A DNA stretch of 64,000 nucleotides from Buxus sempervirens. Lineage: Eukaryota > Streptophyta > Magnoliopsida > Buxales > Buxaceae. The notes beneath the pieces were generated by a model that did not search any database, had not been told where the DNA came from, and was given only the letters and a program-made list of their open reading frames with translations. A program made the translations under genes and the position numbers. Positions 10,658-22,816 of this stretch are shown one piece after another. Position 1 is the stretch's first letter. The number at the start of each line of letters is the position of its first letter. Location: the NCBI GenBank assembly GCA_947561395.2, contig OX387187.1:36809829-36873828 (forward strand), read 5' to 3'.

Positions 10658-12821
10658 TATTATGATTCAAATATGTAATATATATTGTAACACAAGCACT
10701 TGATTTTTCTGCTTTAAGTTTTGTAAACAGTTGGTTTCATGACCTTTGGCTTTATTTTCTTGTTAATTTGTGCATTGTTAGGCTAATGTTTTAGTCCCAT
10801 GAGATTCTTGAAGGTGAGAGTTATCTTTAGCTTCTAATTTGAGATGATTTGACGCAATATTGACTAAGAAAGTAGTTGTTGACATCATCAACTTTAACAC
10901 CGAAAGTAGAGAGCTTTTCAACATAAAAATGGTTTCTATTGTAAATTTAGTTAGAATAGTGAAACCAAAATTTAATTTAAGACTGTTTTTACACCAGCTC
11001 ACAAAAGTCTAGTATTAGACTACCTTTTACAGTCTTTTACACTGAAGCATGTGATATAGCTTATCGTAACAAAAAATGAACTTTACTTTGAGTAAAGATG
11101 CTCATGCCATATCATTCCATTGACATATAAGCCCATGAAGCGATGTGTTGGGAATGGCAAATTAAAACTTTAAACTCATAAATTACACATGTTTTGCCTA
11201 ATGAGCATGAGTCCTCATGCATGATGATTCAAAGTCCCTATGCATGCATAATAAACAGTACTTGTTCACATGTTAGAAAAGACTTTAAAAAGGGCTTGTA
11301 AATATATTATGGGTGGTTTACGTGGCTTAAATTGCTTAGTAATTTAGAGAAGGATTTAGAGTTGACTTTCTATTTGTTTGGGAAAATGGCTTAGTGGTTA
11401 CTAGTGGTTTTTAAAATTAGTTTAAATATAATTCCAAAATATATTGAAAACCTCATAAATTGGATTTTATCGATTATATGAGTATAATAAATTTCAAACA
11501 ATGATACTTTCCCTTGATATTAAATATTTATTGTGAATTCCATTTGCATGGTTTAAAATTGCATAAATATTATTATATTATTATTTTGTGACAAATATGC
11601 ATATTGGAATAGGTTAACACACACTTGGAGATTTATAGTTTTGATTTGTGTATTTAATACCCCAATTAAATGTATTTATGCCCTGCGATAATTTGATTAT
11701 CTATATGGGTTAGCACTTTACCGGTATATAAGGTAGAAAAATGAATTTCACTATTTGATCTCAATGAGATCCTTATTATGTTTTAAATATGGAATTATTG
11801 CGTGGATGTTAAAGAGATAATTAAAACTTGAGTGTGTGAGGGTTCTTCAGTACGAGAGTAGAGGAATTTGTACTGATTGTAGCAACGAAGCTAGTTGAGT
11901 TGAGAATTCTTCTCGGCATATTTTTATTTGTTTTGTAATGAGCCAGTCGAGATATGTGATTCCTCCTGGCAGTGTGAGTGAAGATTGACATTTCCTGGTA
12001 GAAGGGGACTTACTCAAAATTGTGCGTGTGTGGTGATCTTATGATCCAGGGGCTGTGTATCGCAGCCTAACTATCATATTTGTAGTCCTGGCTGATGGCT
12101 ATAGTTCCGGTTGGACATTACTTTAGTTAGCCTTATAATATGATACGAATGGTTATCAGTTTAATCGGATTGGTTGGGTTCTAAGTTATGAATTAGAATT
12201 TATATATTCCAATTGATTACTATTGTAATTCTTCTGAACCTTGTTGTGAATTCATATTATTTAGTGGGATACGGGGTTGTCTCACTTGCACTTGATTATT
12301 TGTGATGTATTCTGATTTGAGATATATCCATATGTGTATTTAATTTATCATGTGACGACTTACTGGAATCTCCGATCTCATGTAGCTATTTATTATATAG
12401 ACTGTGAAAATTCCAGAGTCTGCAGTTGGTATCGGATAGATCCAGATTTAGAGGTATAGCTATTATCAACCTCATTTATTTATCTGTATTCTGTTCAAAT
12501 ATTGCATTTTGAGATTGCGTTTTCGCACTAGACATTTTGTTAAGTCTTCAGCTTTATCATCATTTGATTTATTGCACTTTGATATATTTGATGAGCATGT
12601 GTTATTTCTTGATATCAAATAATTGGTAGTGTTCATATGAGTGCATTCGGACTTATTATCTTAATTTTTAATTAAAATCCGGATTTATTTGTCGCCTGAC
12701 ATACCAATTATAGTAATTTTGTGGTTTAAATCATGAGATACTAGAATTGAACTGGTATATATCACATGGCTCATTTCCTTGTGTTTCTATCTTGTTTGAG
12801 ATCAAGGGTTGAAGCATTTTC
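10658..12821. other. Gene-free stretch
   Basis: About 2.2 kb of AT-rich sequence without a credible gene. Short frames here lack homology or codon structure I can recognise. Confidence 0.4.
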
Positions 12822-13707
12822 TGTTGGGGATAGACTAAAGGCAGAATACATCTTCCCCTCGTTGTCTGTGAGTCAAGGCAACAACACAAATAGGATATTG
12901 CAAGCACAACCCAAACCAATATGCTAAAGTAACAATTAGCAATCATAAGATGCAGATAATCAAACACATAGAAAGCAATAAAGAGGCACACCATGATTTA
13001 CATGGGAAACCTCCAATGTAGAGGGGAAAACCACGGGGCAATTCGCAAATATTCCACTATATCAAAAGAAGAAATAGTACAAATATATCTCTCATGTTCT
13101 TGCCCAAAACTTAAGGTACAACCAAAAATAGTGATAATACAATGTTACCTCCCTAGTTACAACAACGCGAACACCCCACTACACCCTTCCAATCCTGTTG
13201 GAGAAATCAATAACCTTGGTGGTAGAAACCGAGAAGAATCAAGCAAAACAACCCCTTTCAACCCCAAGAGAAAACCCCAAAAAAGGTATCTATGTTTTTA
13301 ATTTTTCCGTCTTTTTCTCCACTTTTTTCTTCTCCTCCAAGCCACGTTCTAGTCCCTTTTTGTTCTTTTTTTTCTTGCCGTTTTGTCTCACACTCCAAAT
13401 TGGCAACCGCCCTAGATCCCTCGTAAAAGAGAGAATAGAATCTCTCTTAATCTCACGTGATGGTGGGTGGGCCCCATCATGGGCCTGGACCCCATCCAAC
13501 ATTTTCTTGTTCTCCTGCTGCCTTCACTGTTCTCGTTTACTTAAGTACCGATCGTGGAAGTGTAGAGGTTAAGGTGGTTAGGTATGTCTATATCTATACT
13601 ATTTTATTACTATTAATAAAAGGGAAGGAGGAATATTCCTCCAGATTCTCGTTTCTCTTTTATTTTTTTTCCAAATATTACCCTTCTTAATTAAAATAAT
13701 CCCAACA
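12822..13707. mobile_element. Probable solo LTR with TGTTGGGGAT...ATCCCAACA ends
   Basis: The 886-bp segment begins tgttggggat and ends atcccaaca, an inverted-repeat pair typical of copia LTRs. It contains the block acatgggaaacctccaatg followed by aaaaccacgggg that is common in such LTRs. No convincing target duplication flanks it (ttttc versus tataa), so one edge may be wrong. Orientation is uncertain. Open frames inside, including 13198-13572, look incidental. Confidence 0.5.
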
Positions 13708-14744
13708 TATAATCACCACAAACACCTTCTACTTTTAAATTGAAACCTGGCAAAATTCCCTCCCTTACGTGCAGTTCTGCATGTGCACTCTACTAGTACT
13801 TTGTAAGTGGAAAGTGTGCTGCTGCTAACACTTCCAGATCCTTGAGAAGATTTCAATTTAAGCTATTGAAGATTTCAGTTTTTTCCTCTAATAAATAGTT
13901 CCTATATTGAGTTAAAAAAAATTAATGTATGTGATAAAAGCTTGAGGAAGGGGGTGGAGTTGACATGGGCGGCAAATGACGAGGGTCTGGTGATGGTAGC
14001 CACAAAACCTAGAGTTGTAAGTAGCGTGGATCAGGTTGGGTTATGTTGAGTTCGGGTTTAATCTAGTCTAAGGTTCACTAGTCCAAACTCGTATTGGCCT
14101 GCCCTAACTTATACTTATTAAAGCCAAACACAACTCAGATATTATTTAGACTGCGTTCGAATTGGCTCAAAATAAAATGTAAATTTTTGAATATTTCTTT
14201 TTTTTTTTGTTATTGTTTTTTTTTATGTAAATGCAGATGTTGGAATATCATTTATTGAAATCATCTTTTAACATATAAATGACTCTTAATTGGTCTCTTG
14301 AATTTAGTTATTTCTTAAAAATTTATTTTTAGTATAATAAGCCAATAACATGCTTGTTATATTTGTAGTTGCACAATCTTTTTTGCTTAGGATGTGCACC
14401 CAAATATTATATTTATTGTAACGTATATTGTTTGTGTGTATAAAATTAATTATTTAAGAATAAATTCATAAAGACAATGTAAAAGAAAAGAAAACAATAA
14501 TATATATACATAATAAATACTCACTTAAATATATGTATGAGAGTGTGCATATCTTAACTCAACTTCGAGTTTTTTGGTTTGTATGATTAATCCAACCCAA
14601 ACTCAACTTTGGACTAAAAATGAAGCTTAGCCCAAACCCAAACCCAAATCCAATGCTTATTTCAGACTCTTACTTGGGTTGGGTTGAGTGGGCTTTGAGT
14701 GGTCCAAGTTAGAATTACAGCTCCACATTTTACACTAACCTAAA
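13708..14744. other. Gene-free stretch with a copy of the 1300-1557 repeat
   Basis: About 13935-14320 matches 1300-1557 (shared ggtgatggtagccaca and cttaattggtctcttgaattt). The remainder is AT-rich, with Y-rich and TA-rich simple sequence near 14190-14230 and 14490-14530. Confidence 0.45.
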
Positions 14745-14860
14745 TTAGGTTGGGTCATTAGTGGAAATTGAACCTGATATTAGTTTATCAGGCGAATGTC
14801 CTTTGGCCATGGGGGAGGCAATGAATGAAAAATTATAGATGAAAAAATAGAAAGAGCAGA

Positions 14861-15415
14861 TTCTATGTTCCAAACATGTGTAATCTATTTTTGTATATTG
14901 AAGGCCAGGTAACAAATTCATTGACTCGAGATAGGGAATTCAAAAAGTTATAAATTGATTTTTTTATTTGAAGGCAAAAAATGGTTGCAAATAAAAAATT
15001 AGGTTGGCTCCGGATTCCATGTACCAAACATGTGCCATCTATTTTTGTATATTGAAGGCCAGCTAACAAGTTCATTGACTCGAGACGGAGGATTAAGAAA
15101 GTAATAAATTGATTTTTTTTTTATTTGAAGAAAAAAATTGTTACTAATAAAAAATTAGGTTGGCTCCGGATTCCATGTGTCAAACATGTGCCATCTATTT
15201 TTGTATATTGAAGGCCAGCTAACAAATTCATTGACTCGAGACGGAGGATGAAGAACATACTAAATTAATTTTTTTTTTATTTGAAGAAAAAAACTTGTTA
15301 CTAATAAAGTTGGCTCCGGATTCCATGTGCCAAACATGTGCCATCTATTTTTGTATATTGAAGGCCAGCTAACAAATTCATTGACTCGAGATGGAGAATT
15401 CAAAAAGTAATAAAT
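14861..15415. repeat. Four-copy tandem array, about 151-155 bp unit
   Basis: Units begin at the gattc of gattcNatgtNNcaaacatg at 14861, 15013, 15168 and 15319. Each holds catctatttttgtatattga, aggccagctaacaaNttcat and tgactcgaga. Single or paired copies of the same sequence occur at 34016-34440, 35822-36075 and 54530-54975, so this is a local amplification of a dispersed repeat (R1). Confidence 0.8.
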
Positions 15416-16243
15416 TGATCCTTATATCTATATCTATACTCTTTTATATATATATATAAAACATGTGAGAATGCTCCTTGGGAAACGTGCCAATAATTCT
15501 GTTTTTTCTGTTTTCCAAAAAGCCGTTCCAGTTTGTTATGAAGGCACAATTAATATAAGGTTAAACTTGTTAGAACTCCCTGCCTATTTGTTTAAAATAT
15601 GGGCAGTTATAAAATTATTCTCTCTCTTTGTGTAATACTGCACGTAGATCCTACTAGTTAGTTTATAAGGCGACTGCCCTTTGACCATAAGAGGAAGTAA
15701 TGAATGAAAAATTATATATAAAAAAAATAGAAAGAGCAGATTCTACGCACCAAACATCTTCTAGTTAGTTTAAAAACTCGCTTAGTTTATTATATAAATA
15801 TATTTGTAATTTTTATTTTTATAAAAATAAAATAATATCATAAATGTTTAATATTTAAATCTTTGTATAATTCCAATGATTACAAATTCAAATACGTGTC
15901 CTGGGCCTTTCTATATTCAAATACGCGGCTGACAAATTTAATAGATTAAATAAAAAAGAACGCATGTCGTCAAGTCTCAAAAGCCGGTGGTAGGGTAGGA
16001 GATGGTCTCAATAACAGGGCGGTAGACAAATTGGTTAAGGTTAAATAATAAAGGGTTTTGGTTACATAAAAAACATGTCATGTACCTTTCTATATCCAAG
16101 GTAACAAACAAATTGGTTGAGTTAACAACAAAGACTTAGATAGTAAGTAATTTAACCTTTTGATTTAAGATAAATTAAAGTAAAAATTTTTTAAAAGAGT
16201 AAGTTAAGGTGGTTTGTACATACAAATATAGTATTCTTTAAGT
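15416..16243. other. Gene-free stretch with R1 and R2 repeat fragments
   Basis: A partial R1 copy lies near 15650-15760 (aaggcgactgccctttgacc). An R2-type block lies near 16130-16243, with ttaaccttttgatttaa and aaatatagtat. Similar R2 blocks occur near 34790-34925, 35200-35345 and 59395-59520. Confidence 0.5.
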
Positions 16244-16248
16244 GATAT

Positions 16249-17343
16249 TGTTTACACCCTGTATGACCGACGAATAAGAAGAAGACACGTGGCGCCTATG
16301 TGACATATTCAGGCCACGACATCAGAGCATGCAGACCTCACATAGTTGGTTACGCCACGTCAGCATGAATACAGAACCATGAATACAAGTCGAGTCACGA
16401 CAAAACCATGAGCATCAGGAGATCGTGTCATCGGTCGTTTAAGGATAAACTAGTTGAAGATCGTGGTCGAGCGGTTATCGTTTTGGAACTGAAGACTGAA
16501 GAAGACCAAACCATCATGAAGATCGTGCAAGAGTCGGACGTTGAGCAACCGTCAATGATCGGCTATAAAAGGCATAAACTTCGAAGAACTCGAGGACACA
16601 ATCCACCCAACCGCAGCCGGTTATTATATTATTTTGATCATCCGTGATCCTTTATCCCCTTTAACACAGAAGGATAAACTAGGACCTCTCTCACTGCTTC
16701 CAGTCGCAGTGACATCTTCGACCCCTCTTTACTCCGATTAACACCAGAATCCTGCCACCGGAGAGTAAGTTGAGGCCGCCCCTGACTCGCAGTTCTGTGT
16801 TTACAGAATCCCGAGCAGCCGGTCCCGAGACTCGCTCTGATCACGCCAGGGGACTTGTGTATTTTCGGGTAAGCAGCAATCCAAGGTGAACCCCCTGAAC
16901 TGACTTTGCAAGCAGCCGCCCCCTTCCTCCAGTGCTTATACCCGATTACGGCTATAAGTCCAGGACATGCCGGTCCTACGAGCCCTGTCGGTTTTCTTTT
17001 TGTACTTTTCATTTCCATTTTGAGGTTTATCTGTTGTCGCTTTCGGCTCGTCGGCCGATTTTATAATAAAAGGATTTTGTGTGCCATTAGTTGCTTTCAC
17101 TTTCAAACACTTGCAAGAACCCAAACGAAGACCGGACCCCTAGTCTTCATATCATCGCCTGACCCGTTTTATTACAGGTGACTTGCAGTACGACTGGACC
17201 GATTCCGGTTCAGATTCGGAACAGGTGCCCGGGGTCAGGGTTCGACCCGAAAATCATTTGTATCAAACGATACTGGCACGCCCGCGTAGAGACACATCAC
17301 CACTTTCGCCACGTGTCCACACCGGCCCATTTTTGGAGCAACA
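16249..17343 (+). repeat. 5' LTR
   Basis: Starts tgtttacaccctgtatg and ends ttttggagcaaca. A TATA box lies at 16564-16570 and an AATAAA-like signal near 17062. Related minus-strand solo LTRs are at 9462-10652, 55175-59161 and 62613-63720. Confidence 0.95.
16564..16570 (+). promoter_or_regulatory. LTR TATA box
   Basis: tataaaa in the context atcggctataaaaggca. The same motif is kept in the 3' LTR (32242-32248) and in the solo LTRs, consistent with the retrotransposon core promoter. Confidence 0.75.
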
Positions 17344-17351
17344 TCCTTTTT

Positions 17352-17369
17352 TGGCACGCCCGGTGGGAC
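17352..17369 (+). other. Primer binding site, probably tRNA-Arg
   Basis: tggcacgcccggtgggac lies 8 bp after the 5' LTR. It starts with TGG, the complement of a mature tRNA CCA end. From memory it matches a plant tRNA-Arg 3' end, the primer class used by Tat/Ogre elements. The exact isoacceptor was not checked. Confidence 0.8.
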
Positions 17370-17392
17370 CATTAGTCTTTGAAAGAGCACTA

Positions 17393-19090
17393 ATGGCAGC
17401 AAGAAGAAGTACTCGGCATGCTGAGAATGCAACGCCAGAGGAACCTGCCGAATCTCAGGTAAATCCTCTTTATGGTTCAGAAATCCCGGAAGAAGGACCT
17501 TCGAGTTCTCAGCCGGATCTTAATGAACGACTCATCCAGGCCATACAAGGTCTTAGCCAACAAATGGCAGGCTTTGGTCAGGGTATTAACTAAATTTCTT
17601 CTGATAATGGTAGAATCCTAGCAGTTTTACAGGAAGGTTTCTCTACAATGGCAAGACCGGCTATGATGGCTGAGCGAGCCGAAACATCGGCCGCTGGTTC
17701 GAATGTTCATGAAAGGATTAATATCCCTGAGCAACCACCGCCCGTGAACTTAGGCGGAAGTGGCCGAAATGAACAGGCCAACACCGCTGCTTTAAGGGGA
17801 GAAATACCACCTGGTATCCCAATTCCCCATAATGTGCCTCCAATTGAGGTGCGTCCAATGGGACAAAGGGAAGCACATGAGAACCATAGAGGCGACATTG
17901 GGGTAAGAAATATGGCCGTAAACCGTAATTACATCCAAAATGTAATTCAAGAGATGATCGGAGATCAGTATCACCGACGAATGACTAGGCCAGTTTATAG
18001 GAAACCTTACCCGGGCTGGATTGACCAGCAATTTGAATTTCCTAGGGGATACAAGATTCCCGAATTCACTTTGTTTTCAGGAGAAGGTCAACAGTCTACC
18101 ATTGAACACATTGGCCGATTTACGGTACAATGTGGAGAGGCATCCGGTAATGATTTCCTCAGACTCAGACTATTTGGAAATTCATTAACCGGACAGGCCT
18201 TTACGTGGTATATTACATTACCGGCCAATTCCGTTACAAATTGGACAATGATGGAAGAAAAATTCCACTCCCAATTTTATCGTACGGAACCCGAAGTAAC
18301 CATGGTTGATCTTGCTCGATTAAGGCAACAACCAGGGGAATCGGCCGATAAGTATATCGCTCGCTTTAAATATATGAAAAATAAATGCCGAATTCTTTTA
18401 CCGGAATCGGAATTTGCAAATTTGGCCTTAAACGGACTACACTTTGAACTTCGAAAGAAATTCGAAGGTGAACAGTTCGAAGATTTATTTGAATTATCGG
18501 CCAGAGCAGCCAAATATGAATGGCTATTACAGGAAGATAACGAAAAGAAAGTCTCGTCTTACGGGTCTTACTACAGAGACCCGAACTTTGAATACGGAGT
18601 TGTAGAAGTCGTTGGAAAACAAGCAATCACTTGCCCGATTCTTATCCGGAAAACCAAGGATACAGAAGCGGCAAAAGAAACAAATACTTTTAGCCGAAAT
18701 TATTCCTTTGACATAAATAAGACGGCCGAAATATTTGAATACCTTCTAAAGCAGGGATTTTTCAGACTGACTAAAGATCATCCTTTTATCCCGGCCAATA
18801 TGGCGGCCAAGGGCAAATCTTGTAAATGGCACGGAGTGAAAACTCACGAAACTAATGAGTGTACGGTGCTTCGTAATGTGATACAGGAGAATATTGGTAA
18901 AGGACTCCTAAAGTTTGCAGAGACGGACAAAGGGAAGATGCAGTTTGATACAAAACCTTTCCCTAAGGAGGTGTCAGCGAATATGGTCACCATTGGTTTA
19001 CCAAAACGCACCCCAGCAGTCAAGGTCGACCTGGATGGATCCTCGTCAGAAAGATGGGGGAAAAATTGCAACCAGAGCAAAACTAGGTGA
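17393..19090 (+). CDS. gag: gag, with an in-frame stop at codon 67
   Basis: Encodes the retrotransposon capsid polyprotein. The ATG at 17393 is the first after the primer site; the reading frame is then continuous to 19090 except for a TAA at 17591-17593. The central part (PEFTLFSGEG... through ...AAKYEWLLQ) is the Ty3-type gag domain. The C-terminal CKWHGVKTHETNEC is a Cys-x2-His-x4-His-x4-Cys knuckle, the variant seen in Tat-like gags instead of CCHC. The first 66 codons are Gln, Ser and Glu rich. The single stop could be a C-to-T change at a Gln codon. An internal ATG at 17648 would still give a 480-residue product containing the whole capsid domain. Confidence 0.85.
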
Positions 19091-20973
19091 ACTTACGACC
19101 GAGAAACTGTTGGAGGTATCCACCTACACAAGGACGGTCATGGCGTCAAGAAAGAAGAGGTGAGATATGGGGCGAATGGTGGCATAAGTCCAAGCGCGAG
19201 CCCAGAATGGAAGAAAGCAGAAAGCTAGACCCTAACGAGATAACAACAAAGAAACTGGTTTCGGCGTCCTCTGAATTATCTTCCAATCAATTGGCAATCA
19301 GAAAGCGACGGGAGACGGTTGCATCAGAGGATTCTTCCACTAATAAGGATGTGCCATGCAAGATTTCGCAGAAAATAGAAATATCACCAGATCTTCTTTT
19401 TCAAAACTGCATGCAGAAAGTGATAACAGAATACCAGCATTCCCAGGATAAAGGGAAATCCATCAAGCATGAAGATGCCCGCCACACGTAGGGAGGCAAG
19501 AGACCATTATACTTGACTTCTGGAAGACAAGTAGGCTCGCCGACAAGGACGGCAGCCACCTATAGCTCCGCTAGGGACAGCGGCTATATGACTCACGAAC
19601 AATATAGGATGGTAAACAGAGTCAAACCCAGGATGGTAAAACCACCTATTATTCAGGATGGTCACTGGAAAAGATTGACTCATCCTAAATTTCCTTTCCA
19701 TGCGCAGGCAAATATCACAGAACTGACCAGAACGCAGAAGCGACGCTGGCAGCGACAGCAAGCTAAGAGACGATACCAGGAACAGAGTACTGGATCATCC
19801 GAGCCATATTGGTCGTCTAGGTTTGTTGCCAAAAGGCACATTCCGAAACCACAAAGGCTCAAAAAGAGCCTGCCCGATTCACCAATCGCTCCAGATACTA
19901 CGCCCGAACACAATTCCAATGCAGTGACCGAAAGGCTGGTTTCGGACGAGGAATTGACGGACAATTTCGCCGGAGGAGAAGGAGAACAATTGTTAGTGGA
20001 ACAATTGTTAACAGAATATAGCAGGATCTCAACTCCTTCTACGGTAGAAATAACGGAGGAATTGACACTCGAAACTCCGAAAGACGAGATTAGTGAGTCA
20101 CTGAGTCAACCTCCTTTGAGTGCAGATGCGTCGATAGCTGAAATTTGTTTCTGCCGAATGCCCCCGATACCACTTGACTGCCACATGGTCATCACTTTAC
20201 CTATGACTTTTGGGGCCAGCCAGGAATTGCCACGGTTACAAGAGATCAATGAAGAGGAAGACCCAATAGCTCTGTATGTGATCGATCCGGAACACCTCGA
20301 GGAAGAGGAAAAAGACCAAAAACCGGCCGATGATGATAAAATCGGTCCGGTTGGAGAGGTATGTTTTGTTGAACCATCTTTAGCCATGACTCAACATCTG
20401 AGGCCTTTATTTATAAAGGCGCACATGAATGGGATCCCTATCAATAGAATTCTAATTGATAATGGGGCAGCAATAAATTTCATTCCAATCTCCACATTGA
20501 AGAAGCTTGGAAAGACTTATTCGGATTTAATTCCTTCCGAAATTACTGTTACTAACTTTGCAGGGGGTATCACAGGAACTAGAGAAATCCTCCCAATCGA
20601 ACTAACGGTTGGGGTACGGCAATCTCTCACGGCATTCTTCGTGATTGAATCATCAGCCGGATACAACGCATTGCTGGGAAGAGATTGGATCCATTCGAAT
20701 GGATGTGTACCATCTTCTTTACACCAATCGTTGCTGTTTTGGAAAGATGGCAAGATCGAAGAAGTGAAAGCCGACAAGCGGCCATTTGCCGTGGATTCCA
20801 ATGCCGCACATGCATCCCTTTATCACGAAGGGGTAAAACCTATTTCATTTGATGGATATGACAAGAATGGGCAGCCGATAGCTTCAAGTTCGGCTATGCT
20901 ACAATCGGCGCAATACTGGCTCACAGAGGTAGCAGCAGTCGCCGAACTCAAAGAACTATCAAATGATGGTTAA
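19087..20973 (+). CDS. Gag-Pol linker and aspartic protease, with in-frame stop
   Basis: Frame +1, opening immediately after the gag stop and running to 20973, interrupted by TAG at 19489-19491. The first part is basic and unrecognised. The protease lies near 20440-20760: LIDNGAAINFIP is the catalytic loop (Asp-Asn-Gly, where Asp-Ser/Thr-Gly is usual) and ALLGRDWIH is the second conserved block. Acidic low-complexity sequence (EHLEEEEKDQ) precedes it. The frame ends 11 bp into the RT frame at 20963, so a frame change is needed to continue into RT. Confidence 0.75.
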
Positions 20974-22816
20974 ACCATCAGAAGTCGCAGAGGCCGTTTT
21001 AAGAAAGATGACGGCTTACATACAGGAAGAAAAAATAGGGAAATTGCAACAGGATCAGGAATGGTCGGAAAACGGCGAGATAATGGTGAACTCAGCCGAA
21101 TTCATCAACGAACAAGATGATGAAAGGATACAAGATCGGGATGAGATTACTCTCGCCGATCTGCAAGCAGCACTAGCCAAGCTAGAGGACCTGAAGGTAG
21201 ACACCCAGGATCCATTAGAAGAAATCAACCTGGGAACAGAAGCAGAACGAAAGCCTGTTTTCATAAGCAAGTTGTTACCGCCATCGGTCAGACAAGAAAT
21301 GGAAAAACTATTGGCCGATTATTCGGACTGTTTTGCCTGGACTTACCAAGAGATGCCAGGGTTGGATCGAAAAATGGTAGAACACAGGCTCCCTATCAAG
21401 CCGGAATTCAGACCATTCAGACAGCCTTCAAGGAGGATGGGTGACGACGTGATATGTAAAGTAAAGGTTGAAATAGAACGGCTTTTATCAGCCGGGTTCA
21501 TTAGGCCAATACGATATGCTGATTGGCTTTCTAACGTGGTGCCGGTAATCAAAAAGAATGGTCAAATTAGGGTATGTATTGATTTCCGCAATCTTAATTC
21601 TGCAACACCCAAGGATGAATATCCAATGCCGATCGCTGATCTCTTAGTGGATAATGCATCACGGCATAAGTATTTATCATTTATGGATGGCCACTCCGGC
21701 TACAATCAAATTTTTATTGCCGAAGATGATGTAGCTAAAACGGCATTTCGTTGCCCTGGAGCGTTAGGAACTTATTGTTGGGTAGTTATGCCCTTCGGGC
21801 TGAAAAATGCTGGTGCGACCTATCAGAGGGCAATGAATCTTATCTTCCATGATATGATCGGTCAGATACTCGAGGTATATATTGATGATGTGGTGATAAA
21901 ATCTCAGACCGAGAAAGACCACTTACAGCATTTAAAGCGGGTTTTTGAGCGACTTCGAAAGTACAGCTTGAAAATGAACCCATTAAAATGTGCCTTTGGA
22001 GTGTCGGCCGGAAATTTCCTAGGCTTTCTCGTGCACCAAAGAGGAATAGAGGTTGACAAAAATAAGGCAAAATCGGTCATAGAGGCCAAGCCACCAGCCA
22101 ATAAGAAACAGCTGCAAAGATTGCTCGGCCAAGTGAATTTCTTAAGGAGATTCATTTCAAACTTGGCCGGAAAGATCAGGGTCCTATCTCCATTACTAAA
22201 GATAAAAAATACGGAGGAATTTATTTGGAATGAGGAGCACCAAGCCGCGTTCGAAAGCATCAAGCAATATTTGGCAACGCCCCCGGTTTTGGTACCACCT
22301 TCAAAGGAACGGCCTCTGAAGCTTTACATAGTGGCTGCAAATGATTCGATTGGAGTCTTATTGGCCCAAGAAAATGAACAAGGGTTCGAGCAGGCCATTT
22401 ATTATCTTAGCAGATTTCTCACTCCGGTGGAAGAAAGGTACACTAATCTGGAGAAGTTATGTCTCACGCTTTACTATGCAGCTATCAAATTGCGACATTA
22501 TCTCCTTTCGGCCAGAGAAATTTTCGTCATAGCAGCCACTGACGTGGTTAAATATATGCTCACGCGACCCACGGTGAGTGGTAGACTCGGGAAATGGACT
22601 CTGACTCTGATGGAGTTCGACTTCAAATATGTACCACAGAAAGCAGTAAAGGGACAAGCATTGGCCGATTTTTTGGCCGATCATCCATCCAGTGTACAGG
22701 AAAAGAACTTGATATCCCAGTGTTTCATGCCAGTTTTTGCTACGCCGAATTCCAACCATGAACACTGGAATTTGATGGTTCAAAGACAGAGTTCGTTTCT
22801 GGGATTGGAGTGGTAA
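20963..22816 (+). CDS. Reverse transcriptase and degenerate first RNase H
   Basis: Encodes the RT that copies element RNA into DNA. Visible RT blocks in order: VPVIKKNGQIRVCIDFRNLN, YPMPIADLLVDNA, FMDGHSGYNQI, MPFGLKNAGATYQRAMN and the catalytic YIDDVVIKS, then FLGFLVHQRGIEV and the connection. The following Ty3-type RNase H starts KLYIVAANDSIGVLLAQ, where the usual catalytic Asp of the TDAS block is replaced by an AAND sequence. It retains YLSRFLTPVEERYTNLEK and LGKWTLTLMEFDF. The frame runs out at 22816 inside the second RNase H, which continues in another frame. Translation may start at 20963 or be reached by a frame change from the protease frame. Confidence 0.85.
   Translation: MMVKPSEVAEAVLRKMTAYIQEEKIGKLQQDQEWSENGEIMVNSAEFINEQDDERIQDRDEITLADLQAALAKLEDLKVDTQDPLEEINLGTEAERKPVFISKLLPPSVRQEMEKLLADYSDCFAWTYQEMPGLDRKMVEHRLPIKPEFRPFRQPSRRMGDDVICKVKVEIERLLSAGFIRPIRYADWLSNVVPVIKKNGQIRVCIDFRNLNSATPKDEYPMPIADLLVDNASRHKYLSFMDGHSGYNQIFIAEDDVAKTAFRCPGALGTYCWVVMPFGLKNAGATYQRAMNLIFHDMIGQILEVYIDDVVIKSQTEKDHLQHLKRVFERLRKYSLKMNPLKCAFGVSAGNFLGFLVHQRGIEVDKNKAKSVIEAKPPANKKQLQRLLGQVNFLRRFISNLAGKIRVLSPLLKIKNTEEFIWNEEHQAAFESIKQYLATPPVLVPPSKERPLKLYIVAANDSIGVLLAQENEQGFEQAIYYLSRFLTPVEERYTNLEKLCLTLYYAAIKLRHYLLSAREIFVIAATDVVKYMLTRPTVSGRLGKWTLTLMEFDFKYVPQKAVKGQALADFLADHPSSVQEKNLISQCFMPVFATPNSNHEHWNLMVQRQSSFLGLEW

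Noticed and set aside
6834..12726. One old chromovirus LTR spanning both inner elements (tgtaatatccc start, tggtt on both sides)
   Set aside because: A tggtt match exists at 6829 and 12722 but the supposed right end lacks CA and any family signature; a 5-bp match over this distance can be chance.
13198..13572. 124-codon plus-strand frame as a gene
   Set aside because: Lies inside an LTR-like segment with low-complexity Phe/Ser sequence and no recognisable domain.
16638..17018. 126-codon minus-strand frame in the LTR (also in the 3' LTR)
   Set aside because: The duplicate frame reflects LTR identity. It has no domain and is broken in the older solo LTRs.
17231..17250. tRNA T-arm-like gggttcgaccc
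   Set aside because: No acceptor, D-arm or anticodon arm around it; it is a conserved LTR motif.
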